A stretch of 64,000 bases of DNA. It comes from Mytilus edulis. Its lineage: Eukaryota; Mollusca; Bivalvia; Mytilida; Mytilidae. The DNA is taken from contig NC_092350.1 of assembly GCF_963676685.1 (NCBI RefSeq), positions 65,899,674 through 65,963,673 of the forward strand. Direction: 5' to 3'. The notes beneath the pieces were generated by a model that had not been told where the DNA came from, did not search any database, and saw nothing but the letters and a program-made list of their open reading frames with translations. Position 1 is the first letter of the stretch. Each line of letters opens with the position of its first letter. Shown here piece after piece: positions 1 to 9,320 of this stretch. A program made the translations under genes and the position numbers.

Positions 1-440
1 TTTATATTCGAGGACAACGAAAATTTATGACAGCTTGAAGGGGTCATAGAATGGTATCTTTTCCCTCAGGCTTTATAGTGATTTTCAACTAAATTTAAAT
101 ATTGAACCGACGGCTAGCAGTCGGTTGGATATTGAATATCAATTATCGAATGTCAAATAAAGGACAGACCGCTTACATACATATTTAAAACGGAATGAAA
201 TGCTTTAGAAATTAGCAGAAACCGTGAAATTGTCGATTTCCGCTGTTAGATTGCATTTAACTAAGATTTAGAGATTTTTGGAACGTTTGAGTCTCACGCA
301 GTTTTTTGGTTTTTAGACATATCGTCAAAATTGGCTGCTGGAAAAAAGTGGCTGCTATCTTGATTGGCCGATAAAAGTGGCTGCCAGCTTGAGTCTGGTA
401 AATTAGGGCGTTAATTTTCTTGATTTTTTTTAGATTTTTC
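1..440. other. No recognised gene
   Basis: AT-rich sequence with no ORF or RNA gene that I can support. A short piece near 455-510 resembles the dispersed family that also supplies the gene A C-terminus. Confidence 0.5.
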
Positions 441-499
441 ATGGCGGGACCTTTTTTACCCAACCATGCGGTATGGGTTTTTCTCATCATTAACGGCCG

Positions 500-1100
500 T
501 ACGGTTATCAATAAATGCTTTCATCCACTTCATTTAAACTTTGGTTACGAGTTATCTCCGTGATAATCATACAACACCACATCTCCTTAATCTTTAGATT
601 TATACACTTCTCTAAAAACATGAATATGTACATGTATAGTTATATTAACTAATTTAGGGTGTATAAGAATAAGATGTTCAGGAAACAACAAATAATCAAT
701 GTTCAAAACAGATCTTAAATGCACTGTAGTTTCTGTTGGTAAATTACAGGTGATCAATAAAAGATATTCAAACCAACTTGAACAAAAAAGGAGGCAATCA
801 AAATTAAGGACATACTAGATTAAAGAACGTGCAAGTTGGAATGTCAGTTGTTTTCTGAGAAATTTATCAAATAATCGAGTGAGTGCGATTTTTAATTTTT
901 TAATTGTAGGTTTTTGTATATACAGATCATGGCTTTTCATATTTTGCAAAAGTCGCATTTATACACATACTGTATAATCTGTATAAGAATTTACAAAAAT
1001 GTAACTCAAGCATAGGCAATTGTGTATACCATTATTTTTATTCATTTTGATAATATAGAATATTATTTTTTTAAACTAATAAACTAAATATTCGTTTGAC
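500..1100. other. No recognised feature
   Basis: AT-rich intergenic sequence downstream of gene A. I see no coding exon, tandem array or terminal repeat. Confidence 0.5.
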
Positions 1101-1105
1101 TGTTT

Positions 1106-1340
1106 TTTTTAACGCCACTTCTAACACCGTTGTGCTATTTCGAGGCGGTAAAAATTTATTGGTTGAGGAAACAGAAGTGCCGGGAAAGAACTTCAGTAAA
1201 GAAGAACCTGATAATCCTAGTCATTCAATATTGGATGAATATAACTGTCATTTGCAAAACAGGCTAGTAATACAGCAATCTAATAAGACCTATCGGTCAC
1301 TGAGCCCCCTCCCTTGCCCCCACCCCAAACTTTTGAACTG
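1106..1340 (+). repeat. Diverged dispersed repeat (SINE-like)
   Basis: It shares TAACGCCAC, a GAGGCGGT block and GAGG...GAAGTGCCGGG-type words with 18380-18765. It ends with a decayed CAGGCTAGTAATA block. No intact Pol III boxes are seen. It probably belongs to one interspersed family; the class is uncertain. Confidence 0.4.
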
Positions 1341-1399
1341 AGTAAAAAATAAAAATACACTAATATCACTTCATACTGAACATGGTGAGATTAACACAA

Positions 1400-1490
1400 A
1401 AAACTGTAAACCACACTATACTGTATGGGCTTTTTTCATTGTTGAAGGCCCTACGGTGACCTATATTTGTTAATTATTTCTGTGTCACGT
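1400..1490 (-). repeat. Dispersed repeat fragment fused to gene A 3' end
   Basis: Read on the minus strand it shows GACACAGAAAT, AATTAACAA, TAGGTCACCGTA and CCTTCAACAATGA. These words occur in the same order in the copies at 6104-6276 and 30196-30440. The segment encodes the last 12 residues and the stop of gene A. Confidence 0.75.
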
Positions 1491-1876
1491 TTTTTCTGTT
1501 TGTCGAGTTCATTTGTAATTGATGGCGCAAGGTCTTCGTCGTTAATAGGTCTTATAACAATACGCGCTGTTGTCTTGTGACCGGTTCCCATGGTACCAGT
1601 AATTTCAAATCTCTCGTCAGCTATTTTAATTGTTGGTGTTTCATAGCGGTATTCGCCTCGCACAAAATTCAAACCTTGACTATTTCTTCCACTGTACATT
1701 TGACCGAACCAATTTTGATGAACGCCATAAAATGATTCCGTCAATCCAATTCCTAACACATTTTTGCTCCACCAAAAACTGTAAGGACAATTCCACATTA
1801 CAACAGCACGACGATCATTTATCAACCATGACGCTACTCCGTAGGTTCCAGAAAACCATGACGACTTGTGGGCTAT
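1451..1876 (-). CDS. Gene A coding exon 3 (membrane-binding half, repeat-derived C-terminus)
   Basis: The exon has 426 nt (141 codons plus TAG at 1453-1451). The acceptor is TGTATTGTAG at the border of a 53-bp tandem array, and the exon opens with codons for IAHKSSWFSGTYGVASW. It carries the aromatic-rich VMWNCPYSFWW loop and the end of the beta-sandwich. Where gene B ends soon after DLAPNISDALRKR, gene A continues into DTEIINKYRSP, which is translated dispersed repeat. There is no RGD; the related position reads RGE. The frame is fully open. Confidence 0.85.
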   Translation of the reverse strand: MAHKSSWFSGTYGVASWLINDRRAVVMWNCPYSFWWSKNVLGIGLTESFYGVHQNWFGQMYSGRNSQGLNFVRGEYRYETPTIKIADERFEITGTMGTGHKTTARIVIRPINDEDLAPSITNELDKQKKRDTEIINKYRSP

Positions 1877-4800
1877 CTACAATACATTAAAATATATGTT
1901 GAGGCAAACCATGACGACTAATGGGCTATCTACAATACACTTTTTGTGCTGACAAGAATTATCATTGATATGGTTACATTTATGAATTAACTGTTTACAA
2001 AATATTGAATTTTTGAAATATTAAGGCTTTTCTACTTCAGGCATAGATTATTTTAGCTGAATTTGGCAAAACTTTTAGGAATTTTGGTCCTCAATGCTCT
2101 TCAACTTCGTGCTTTATGTGGCCTTTTTAACTTCATTGGTTCGAGCGTCACTGATGAGTCTTTTGTAGGTGAAACGCGCGTCTGGCGTATATACAAAATT
2201 TAGTCCTGGTATTTATGATAAGTTTATTTAAAACATTTTTTGAAGTAAACCATCGTGATTTGTTGGACATCTACAATACATTAAAACATATGTTCAAGTA
2301 AACAATGACGACCTGTGGGCTATCTACAATACATCACAATATATGCTGGAGTAAACCATGACGACTTGTGAGCTATCTACAATACATTAAAATATATGTT
2401 GAAGTAAACCATGACGACTTGTGAGCTATCTACAATACATTAAACTATATATGTTCAAGTAAACAATGACGACTTCTTGTGAGCTATCTATCTAAACTCG
2501 GTGTTGTGTTAGTGTAACTCACACGCAAACTAAATAGACAATAAAAGTGCATTGACTTGACATATCAACGATATAAGGATGAGGCTTAGAAACGGGGAAA
2601 GCGAGGCTATGCCGAGCATTTTCCCCGTTTCGTGCCGAATCCTTATATCGTTGATATGTCAAGTCAATGCACTATTATTGTCTTTATACTGCAATCTAAA
2701 AACAACATTTTCAATTGTTGTTTAATGTGTTAATTTTATTATTTGATTTAAATATCGTGGGAAACCCCCTTTTACAAAAAGGCCTCATATCATGCAGGCG
2801 GAGAAATGTGTACATTTCCTGATGAAACCCTTAATCGGTGGTGTAGGAATTGTTTGAGAATGAACTAAAATATCAACAATAAGCATAAAACATAATAATT
2901 TAGGTGAAATATTTGTTTCTTCTAAAAAAGAAATAGTTTGAGTCGTTGTATACATTGGAATCAAGAACAGGTTGAATAGGTCGTATGAATAATTAATTAC
3001 AATTTCGGCAATTTCTATTTAAATATTCATGAGGAAACGTGATATCAGGTCAGTGACTGTATATGACATAGACAATAACTGTTTAGCGTCTTTAAATATC
3101 AGCTGTATTTGTACGAGGCTAGGAAACAAGGTGTATGCGAGCTTTTAGCGAGCTACTACACCTGTTTCGAGCCGAGTAAAAAGACAGCTGATATTTAAAG
3201 ACACTAAACAGTTATTGTCTTTATCCTGCAATTAATTCTGTATATTGTTTGTGTTTTGAAAGACACAAAAACTAACATATTTAGCATTTATTTTCGATTT
3301 GTAATCCCTTGAGGCCCGCATAGTAATATCAAAATCACACATTACGCTGAAGACGGGTTCGCAAAAAAGAATCTCGAATGGTCAACAATAATACATCGCT
3401 CAAGGTAAATAATTATCTATTTTAACTTAAAAACTAATTTCAACAGTAAGAACAAATAACACAACATTTGTCAAATTTGAAACAGAAGTGTACGAGTTGT
3501 CCTACGCTTCAGACTTGACATTCACTAAACATGCATGCTGAAATTGACAGGTTGATTTTGTTACACAATCATACACATTCAAGTTTTGAAATCGACAATT
3601 GTCATCGTCATTGGAATGCAACTGGAATACACCTTCTGAGGTCACACAGGTCCAAACAGAACAGAACAGAACAGAACAGAACATATTTTATTTCCAATTA
3701 AGGGCCCACAAGGGGCATACAGAGTATACATGAATAAGGCAAAAGAATATTGATTTGCATAGATACATAGATACAAACAAATTTTTTTTTTTTTTACATA
3801 CAGTTACAATACAATTACTAACTCAAACAATACTCAGTCTGGCAGTGGGCGGAACTTTAAAACGATATCTGTATAGTATACAGATACAGCATAGCGATAT
3901 CTGTAGGGCTGTATCTGTATAGTAGGACACCCAATTGCAGGATAAATAGAAATATACAGTCAACGCATTTTGACTGCTCAAATAGAACGAGTGCAGTATA
4001 AACACAATTACGTTCCCATTGATAAAACTCAACGTTTACATGTAGTTTAAATTATGTTTTGTCTATATGCAGTCGATGGTCAATGTAGGCCTTGTGTAGG
4101 TTAAGTGTACACAAAACTAAGCATTTACAACTTTTTTTATATGTATATTTAAAAAAGAAACGATTGTTGAAAAAAAAATGATATCAATAACAATATGATA
4201 AAGTTCTTTACAGAAATAAGTTGGAGCTTCTCTCACTGACCCTTTTAGCATTAAATTAGGTGTAAGACAAGGAGACAACTTGAGTCCTTCATTATTTAAA
4301 ATTTTTATAAATGACTTCCCATCTTATCTTGACTCCTGTCTGGATGCAGTTTCCCTGCACTCAGAGAAATTAAATTGTTTGATGTATGCGGATGATATTG
4401 TGATTATGTCAACATCAGCCACAGGGCTTCAAAGTAGACTTGATCAGCTAGAAAAATATTGTGCTGACTGCAGGTGTCTGAAAGTTAATATTAGAAAGAC
4501 TAAAGTCATAATTTTTAATAAGGCTGGAAGGAAAATTCAGGCAAATTTTCGACTGCAGAATAACTTGATTGACTGTGTCGCTCATTACAAATATTTAGGT
4601 GTTCACTTTACTGCATCTGGAAGTTTTCATCTAGCTAAAACTGAACTTTATAATAAGGCTCTTAAGGCCTACTATAAACTTGGAAAGGATTTTATCAATT
4701 TGTCTCCTGGAATAAAATCTTGTGTTCATATTTTTGATCATACCCTTAAACCCATTCTGTTATATAATTCAGAGGTATGGGGAGGTTATAATGTCTCTTG

Positions 4801-7800
4801 TAATAAATTACAGTCTTCCTTATTTAATCTTAAAAATGTTTTTAAAAATCTTAAGTGTGAGAATCTCCATCTTAAATTTTCAAAATTTATACTTGGTGTA
4901 CACAAAAGGAGTGTCAATTTTGCTGTATTATCAGAACTGGGACGTTTCCCCTTACATTATGATATTGTAAAGTCAATTGTAAAATACTGGTATAGATTTG
5001 AAAATCTTACAACTGAATTCAGTCTATTGAAAGATGCTTATAAATGCAGCCAAGAGCTTCACAAATCTAACATAACTTCTTGGTTCTCATTTGTTAAAAA
5101 AGTATTAGAAGTTTTTGAAATTAAACAAGAAGTAAAACATTTCGGACAATATAAATTTTTGAACATATCTAGTAAATTAATTCACACTAAATATATTAGC
5201 AATTGGTATGCTAGCCAAAATAAAGCTTCTGATGGAAAACTGTTTAATTATGTGAAATTTAAGCAGAATTTTGGTTATGAAAATTATCTTTCTTTAATTA
5301 AGAACTTTGATTTTAGAAGATCTATAATATGTAAATTACGTATTTCTGCTCATAAGCTTCAAATTGAAGTTGGTCGTTTTTTCAAATATTCCACGAAATG
5401 AAAGAATTTGCAAAAAATGCTCCTCTGGCTGTGTTGAAGATGAAATCCATTTTTTAACTAACTGTGAAAATTTTAAATCGGATAGAGATGCTCTCTTTGA
5501 CTTTGTTTGCCAAAGAATTCCGAATTTTTCTATACTTGATAATCAGCAGAAATTTATTTATTTATTAAACTGTGAAGACAATCAGGTCCTTAATGCTGTT
5601 GGTAAATTTATTAAAGTGAATATGAGTTAGTAATTGTATTGTAACTGTATGTAAAAAAATGTTTGTATCTATGTATCTATGCAAATCAATATTCTTTTGC
5701 CTTATTCATGTATGCTCTGTATGCCCCTTGTGGGCCCTTAATTGGAAATAAAATATGTTCTGTTCTGTTCTGTTCTATTTGTCTAAACTTGATATATTTA
5801 TTTGTTATAAAAAAAACCTTAACGTAGCTTTTCTAGCCCTTTACCCAGACGCAAAGCATTATCTTTGCCGTACACCTAATTTATTTGAAAAGGTCTTCCC
5901 GAATCGACTGGACGTACACAGAAATAATTGCCACTGGTCTTTACTCAAATAATCGGATTCACTCATACATGTAAATGCATTATTAAAAAAGTGCGAGTAA
6001 AATTACATTGTTTGTTTAGTATCTCAAATCCGTTAAAATACTCAGAAAATAAAAAAAAAAAAAACATTCAAATCAAGTAAACCATGTCGGCTTGTGGATT
6101 AAAAAGAAGATGCGGTATGATTGTTGATGAGACAACTCTCCACAAGAGACCAAATGACTCGGAAATTAACAACTACAGGTCACAGTACGGCTTTCAACAG
6201 TGAGCAAAGCCCATACCGCATAGTCGGCTATAAAAGGCCCCGAAATGAAAAATGTAAAATAATTCAAACGAGATGTGTTCACTTACTTACTTCACTTTAT
6301 ATCTAACTTCGTTTTAATGTGTAATATGTATTTCAAAACGAAAACCTAAAAATCTAATCGAGTGGTGCGTTTCTAAAATCCGTCAGTATTTAATCTAACT
6401 AAACACACGTATAGAATATGCCAAAATAAAATAATATGAAACTATTGGAGTACATTTCGTGTAAAGTAAATAATCACAGCCCTCTCAGAGTGTACATTTG
6501 AGAGAAACGTACCTTAAACATGTGTCAATTTCGTTCATGCACATAATGTACATGTATATTGTTTCAAATTCATACAATAGTTATTAAAATTTGCAAAAAC
6601 AAAATACTCACAAACTGTTCTCTTGAACCTGGTCTTATCAATACTGGCGAAGACTGCAGACGCCCCATCCCCATAGTAGAATGTGGGTCTTCAAGAGTAA
6701 ACCTTGTCCAGTTTTCAACCTCGATGGCACAGACAACTTTATAGTCATTAGGACTTGACGACATACTAGAACCAGATGAAATAACAGTACCAGCGACTGT
6801 AACAATTGCGCTTATAGTGGCTGGATCCAAGCCTACAGAGTTGGAAATTAACCCTACAAGAAAAACATGCACAGCCATTACATCAAAATTGTATAAGGCA
6901 TGACAAAAATAACCAGTGGGTTCCTGCTAACCCTACATGGCCTTTTTTAAAAACTTCTTTCTGTACTTTTCATTTTTCTTGTAAGAGTTAGAACAAACAC
7001 TACAGTACTACGGATGTTCGCTTCTATTTTATTTGAATGTTTGTCACATATTCGGAATCCTCTTGTTTTATCCATCTAGTGTCCAGAAAAAAAACTGACC
7101 GCTAAGACCTACATTTTTTCCTAATTTTTATTTCAAATAGTTTTAAAAAATATAAGAAAAATATAAAAAACATGTACTAGATATTTTTTTCATAGTTTTA
7201 ATCTTTTACCCAGAGGAACTTGCATTAAATTAATCAAATTTAAACTGTAATAACTAAAATTTACGACACAAGGGACTATTTTTCGTTCTCTGTTGTTAAT
7301 TTTCCCTTTTTGAATGGTGATGTTCCTTTGGCACCATCTTACGGTGCTTGTATTTCACAACTAGTTCGCTATTCCCGTGTCTGTTGTGACGTTTTTTTTT
7401 ATTTTAACGAGCGTAATCGATGTATAATTACTGTTTAATTATTCAGTAAAGGATTTTGTTACAAATTACTTAAATTGAAAATTGGCTTGAAATATTTCCC
7501 CCCCCCCTTACCTACATGTACATAATGTAAAATTGGCACCCATTTTCTTTAGAGATTGATGAAAAAATAACAAGGAATTTTTTGGATTTTCAAATATGGT
7601 TTTTTAAAACTATATGCAATAAAATTGTGAAAATAAAAGTAGGCCTGGGGTTAGCGGATTTTTTTAATGGCTGTGCATGGATACAACCAGGGGGTTGAAG
7701 TCATAAAACTTTGCTCAGTGCTCGGAGTACAAAAATCATGCTCGAAACATGAAATCCAACATTTTGATTGGTTGAATTTGGAGTATGAGTACAAAAAATG

Positions 7801-9320
7801 ACTCGAAAGTTTTATGACTCCAAGGCAGAGGATTCCGAATATATAGCAAAATTCATAAACAAAAGGAAAGAAAATCTTTAGGTTATACGAAAATATTATT
7901 GTCCTGCTATCTTAAGTTTCTGCTAAAACTAAAAAAAAAATGTAAACATCATCATCATTTGTCCATTATTGACAATTATATAGCAACATTTAAAGGGGCA
8001 CTAGCTGTCAAATTCATTGTAACCGATTTGACTCAAATTCTCATATTTGGTTTATAACAATGTAAAACATTTATCCAAACTATCAAAAGTCTAAAATAAA
8101 CACTTTACAGAGCATGGGGTAGATAATATATAGGTTCGTTTCGTGTGTATTTTAGTCCAGACGCCATCTAATTAACTATCGATTTGACCTCAGATGACCA
8201 TATAAGCGATGTAAACAAAAATAAAGATACGAATAGATTAAACCAACACGTGCAATTGCATTTTTATAGGTCTGTTTGATTTTATTTTATAGATTAAAAA
8301 TAGATGTTGCTCATTGTTTTTAACCATATAAGAATGATTTTATGTGCATCGAATTAGTAATCAAATGATTTACCGTAGTTTCACTTTCATTGTTGACATT
8401 ATTTTTCTTTAAATAACCAGTACACGTACAATGCATGCGTTGTCAATCTCTAGCTAGGGGTTAACTTGAAGTTCACATGAATACCGGTTAGAATGATGAT
8501 GACGTTTTCACTTGCAAGTGAATCAGTCAAAAATTATGTTTAATCGCTTATTTCAACAAAATTAAAGGAAATTGATTGCTAAAAGAAAATTATTATTTCA
8601 TTATTCCAATTTGATTCATGATTGATCTAAAAAAAATCATACTTTATTTTTTTTTATATATCGTAGCTAGTGCCCCTTTAACTATTAAACCTATTTTTGG
8701 TATTATCAGGTTATTCCTATATAATTTAATTTTGAATGTAACACTTCTTCTGATTGGCTGACAGCGTTTTGTTTATCAGCTCATACACATAATTGTGTCT
8801 TGTGATCGTGACTATTAAACTTATTTTTGCTATTTTCAGGTTATCCCTATTATATTCAAGGGTTCTTTTTTTATGTTCTCAAATTTCAGGTCTCTAAATT
8901 AAAAGGACTTTGGAAATTCTCGTTGGTTGTACACCAAAATAAAAATAACTTATGTTACGTCATTGGTTGAGTATCTATTGTTGATTAATGCTCAAGCCTA
9001 TCATATCATTTTGGTGTACACTTTTGAAAATATAACATTAATTCAGCTTTTATCAGATTCTGAAACGGTGATCAATTATAGAAACACGTATTTTGTGACC
9101 AGAAATGGTGTCACTTTTTTGCATTTTTAAAAAATTGTCTAATTGGACGTTTACATAAAATCATTATTAACACAGAAAATTAGTCTTCGACTAGTTTTGT
9201 TTAATTGTCTTCCTTAATATACTACCCCTTTTGAAAAATATATAATAACTAGGAAGATATCAAATGTGTACCTTCTAGTACTACCAGCAACACTAAAAAG
9301 TCTAAGCTCAATTTGGCCAT
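1451..9320 (-). CDS. Actinoporin-like pore-forming protein, gene A (three coding exons)
   Basis: Predicted secreted relative of actinoporins, a family of small beta-sandwich proteins that bind lipid membranes and form pores. CDS exons are 9320-9272, 6853-6612 and 1876-1451, giving 717 nt (238 codons plus stop) with intron phases 1 and 0. Visible features are a hydrophobic leader in exon 1, a core strand with the motif VENWTRF in exon 2, and in exon 3 the aromatic cluster around VMWNCPYSFWW followed by a WFGQMY segment. These correspond to the family's membrane-lipid binding face. Intron 1 (2.4 kb) and intron 2 (4.7 kb) are full of transposon debris. A polypyrimidine tract and AG lie just upstream of the ATG, implying a noncoding first exon that I cannot place securely; a donor-like site on the minus strand near 12152 is only a guess. 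The C-terminus is repeat-derived. Family assignment is confident; activity and role (defence, digestion or other) are unknown. Confidence 0.8.
1941..2237 (+). mobile_element. Hammerhead-bearing small interspersed element, copy 1
   Basis: The insertion splits the 53-bp array. It shares a long stretch (TTGGCAAAACTTTTAGGAA, then TTTGGTC-type words and the ribozyme) with 31850-32062. The tail reads TTTAGTCCTGGTATTTATGA, also seen as an isolated tail at 38783-38815 on the opposite strand. It has no coding capacity, so it would depend on machinery supplied in trans. Confidence 0.7.
2144..2189 (+). ncRNA. Type I hammerhead ribozyme, copy 1
   Basis: The sequence contains CTGATGA, a 4-bp stem II with two wobble pairs, GAAA, a minimal stem III (AC/GT around GCGC) and the GTC cleavage triplet at 2180-2182. 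Stem I pairs GCGTCA with TGGCGT. All conserved core bases are present. It lies antisense to gene A inside intron 2. Confidence 0.75.
2537..2685. mobile_element. Foldback element 1 (44-bp inverted arms)
   Basis: Arms at 2537-2580 and about 2640-2684 are near-perfect reverse complements beginning GACAATA. An inner hairpin AACGGGGAAA/TTTCCCCGTT surrounds GCGAGGCTATGCCGAGC. It shares terminal and core blocks with 3071-3219. Confidence 0.8.
3071..3219. mobile_element. Foldback element 2 (36-bp inverted arms)
   Basis: Arms 3071-3106 and 3184-3219 pair with one mismatch. It has the same ends (GACAATA / TATTGTCTTTAT) and core words (GAGGCTAG, GTTTCGAGCCGA) as the element at 2537, but different arm sequence. 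Confidence 0.8.
3657..3826 (-). mobile_element. LINE 3' end with (GTTCT)n tail
   Basis: Reverse complement of 5633-5776: the same 3' UTR with TTGTGGGCCCTTAATTGG, then AAATAAAATAT and a GTTCT pentamer tail. It is severely 5'-truncated and non-coding. Confidence 0.85.
4216..5629 (+). pseudogene. LINE reverse transcriptase fragment with one frameshift
   Basis: Partial non-LTR reverse transcriptase, which in an intact element copies RNA by target-primed synthesis. Visible are GVRQGDNLSPSLF (RT motif), YADDIV (catalytic Asp pair), the thumb region, and the C-terminal CKKC...H...C zinc-finger-like motif in ERICKKCSSGCVEDEIHF. The upstream endonuclease and RT fingers are missing. At about 5381, in a run of T, the frame shifts by one base between VGRF and NIPRNER. 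The copy cannot make a full protein. Clade is not assigned. Confidence 0.85.
4216..5776 (+). mobile_element. 5'-truncated non-LTR retrotransposon (LINE)
   Basis: It carries the C-terminal half of the reverse transcriptase, the C-terminal Cys-His domain, a 3' UTR and a (GTTCT)n tail. It lies in gene A intron 2 on the opposite strand. The truncation starts just upstream of GASLTDPF; a stop codon lies immediately before. The 3' UTR forms an inverted pair with 3657-3826. Confidence 0.85.
6104..6276 (+). repeat. Dispersed repeat, family 1
   Basis: It runs from GAAGATGCGGTATGATTG through GAGACAACTCTCCACAAGAG and CATACCGCATAGTCGGCTAT to ATTCAAACGAG. Related copies are at 30196-30440, 44386-44590 (diverged) and, inverted, 16690-16872. 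Short inverted pieces lie at 15125-15240, 28325-28385, 30630-30690 and 52210-52270. No coding capacity. Confidence 0.8.
6612..6853 (-). CDS. Gene A coding exon 2 (N-terminal half of actinoporin domain)
   Basis: The exon has 242 nt, bounded by acceptor TTCTTGTAG and donor GTGAGT, entering in phase 1 and leaving in phase 0. It encodes a small-residue and Ser-rich N-terminal helix region, then the conserved core with VENWTRF and LQSSPVLIRPG. Gene B exon 2 aligns along its length with the same boundaries. An ATG just upstream is in frame, but it lies in the intron pyrimidine tract; splicing to exon 1 is the better model. Confidence 0.85.
7267..7395 (+). pseudogene. Penelope-like reverse transcriptase fragment
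   Basis: Short open stretch encoding VVNFPFLNGDVPLAPSYG and ISQLVRYSRVC, matching IVNYPFLDGDVPLSPSYG and ISQLVRFARVC of the element at 18764. No other RT blocks are nearby. It lies in gene A intron 1 on the opposite strand. Confidence 0.75.
7690..7832. mobile_element. Short inverted-repeat element (MITE), copy 1
   Basis: Ends GTCATAAAACTTT and AAAGTTTTATGAC are inverted repeats, with internal ATGCTCGAAACATGAAATCC and TTGATTGGTTGA. It matches 53955-54095. Confidence 0.75.
7990..8681. mobile_element. TTAA-flanked MITE (piggyBac-type target)
   Basis: TTAA at 7990-7993 and 8678-8681 flank inverted ends AGGGGCACTAGCT / AGCTAGTGCCCCT. The interior (about 685 bp) is AT-rich with no ORF. TTAA duplication is the signature of piggyBac transposases; the inference that one mobilised it is mine. 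Confidence 0.75.
8682..8856 (+). repeat. Imperfect direct repeat pair
   Basis: Similar blocks of about 43 bp at 8682-8724 and 8812-8854 (CTATTAAAC.TATTTTTG.TATT.TCAGGTTAT) bracket about 87 bp that includes CTTCTGATTGGCTGACAGC. Confidence 0.6.
9272..9320 (-). CDS. Gene A coding exon 1 (signal peptide)
   Basis: The exon has 49 nt: an ATG, 15 further codons with a hydrophobic run (LDFLVLLVVL), and one base of a split glycine codon, followed by donor GT at 9271-9270. Phase 1 matches the acceptor of exon 2 and the equivalent leader exon of gene B. A T-rich tract plus AG sits about 15 bases upstream of the ATG, as it does in gene B, so the first exon is probably untranslated. The exon was found by splice phase and hydrophobicity rather than by family similarity. 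Confidence 0.65.

Larger units (their letters stand above)
1853..2500. repeat. 53-bp tandem array copying the gene A exon 3 acceptor
   Basis: Units begin at about 1853, 1906, 2246, 2300, 2353, 2406 and 2461; 1941-2237 is an inserted element. On the minus strand each unit reads as intron end TGTATTGTAG followed by ATAGCCCACAAGTCGTCATG, the start of exon 3. Units differ by a few substitutions. A stray diverged unit occurs at 6075-6098. Confidence 0.85.

Noticed and set aside
1630-1890. Open frame antisense to gene A exon 3
   Set aside because: Shadow of the actinoporin-like exon and the 53-bp array.
2537-2685. Foldback as a microRNA precursor
   Set aside because: The arms are near-perfect and long, with transposon-like shared termini in the second element; no asymmetric loop or small-RNA evidence is available.
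3502-3684. Cys-containing open frame beginning in the LINE tail
   Set aside because: Its start lies in (AGAAC)n tail sequence; the rest matches nothing I recognise.
6570-6878. Gene A starting at the ATG at 6878 with no leader exon
   Set aside because: That ATG sits in the intron end (TTTTTCTTGTAG). The exon at 9272-9320 gives a matching phase and parallels gene B.
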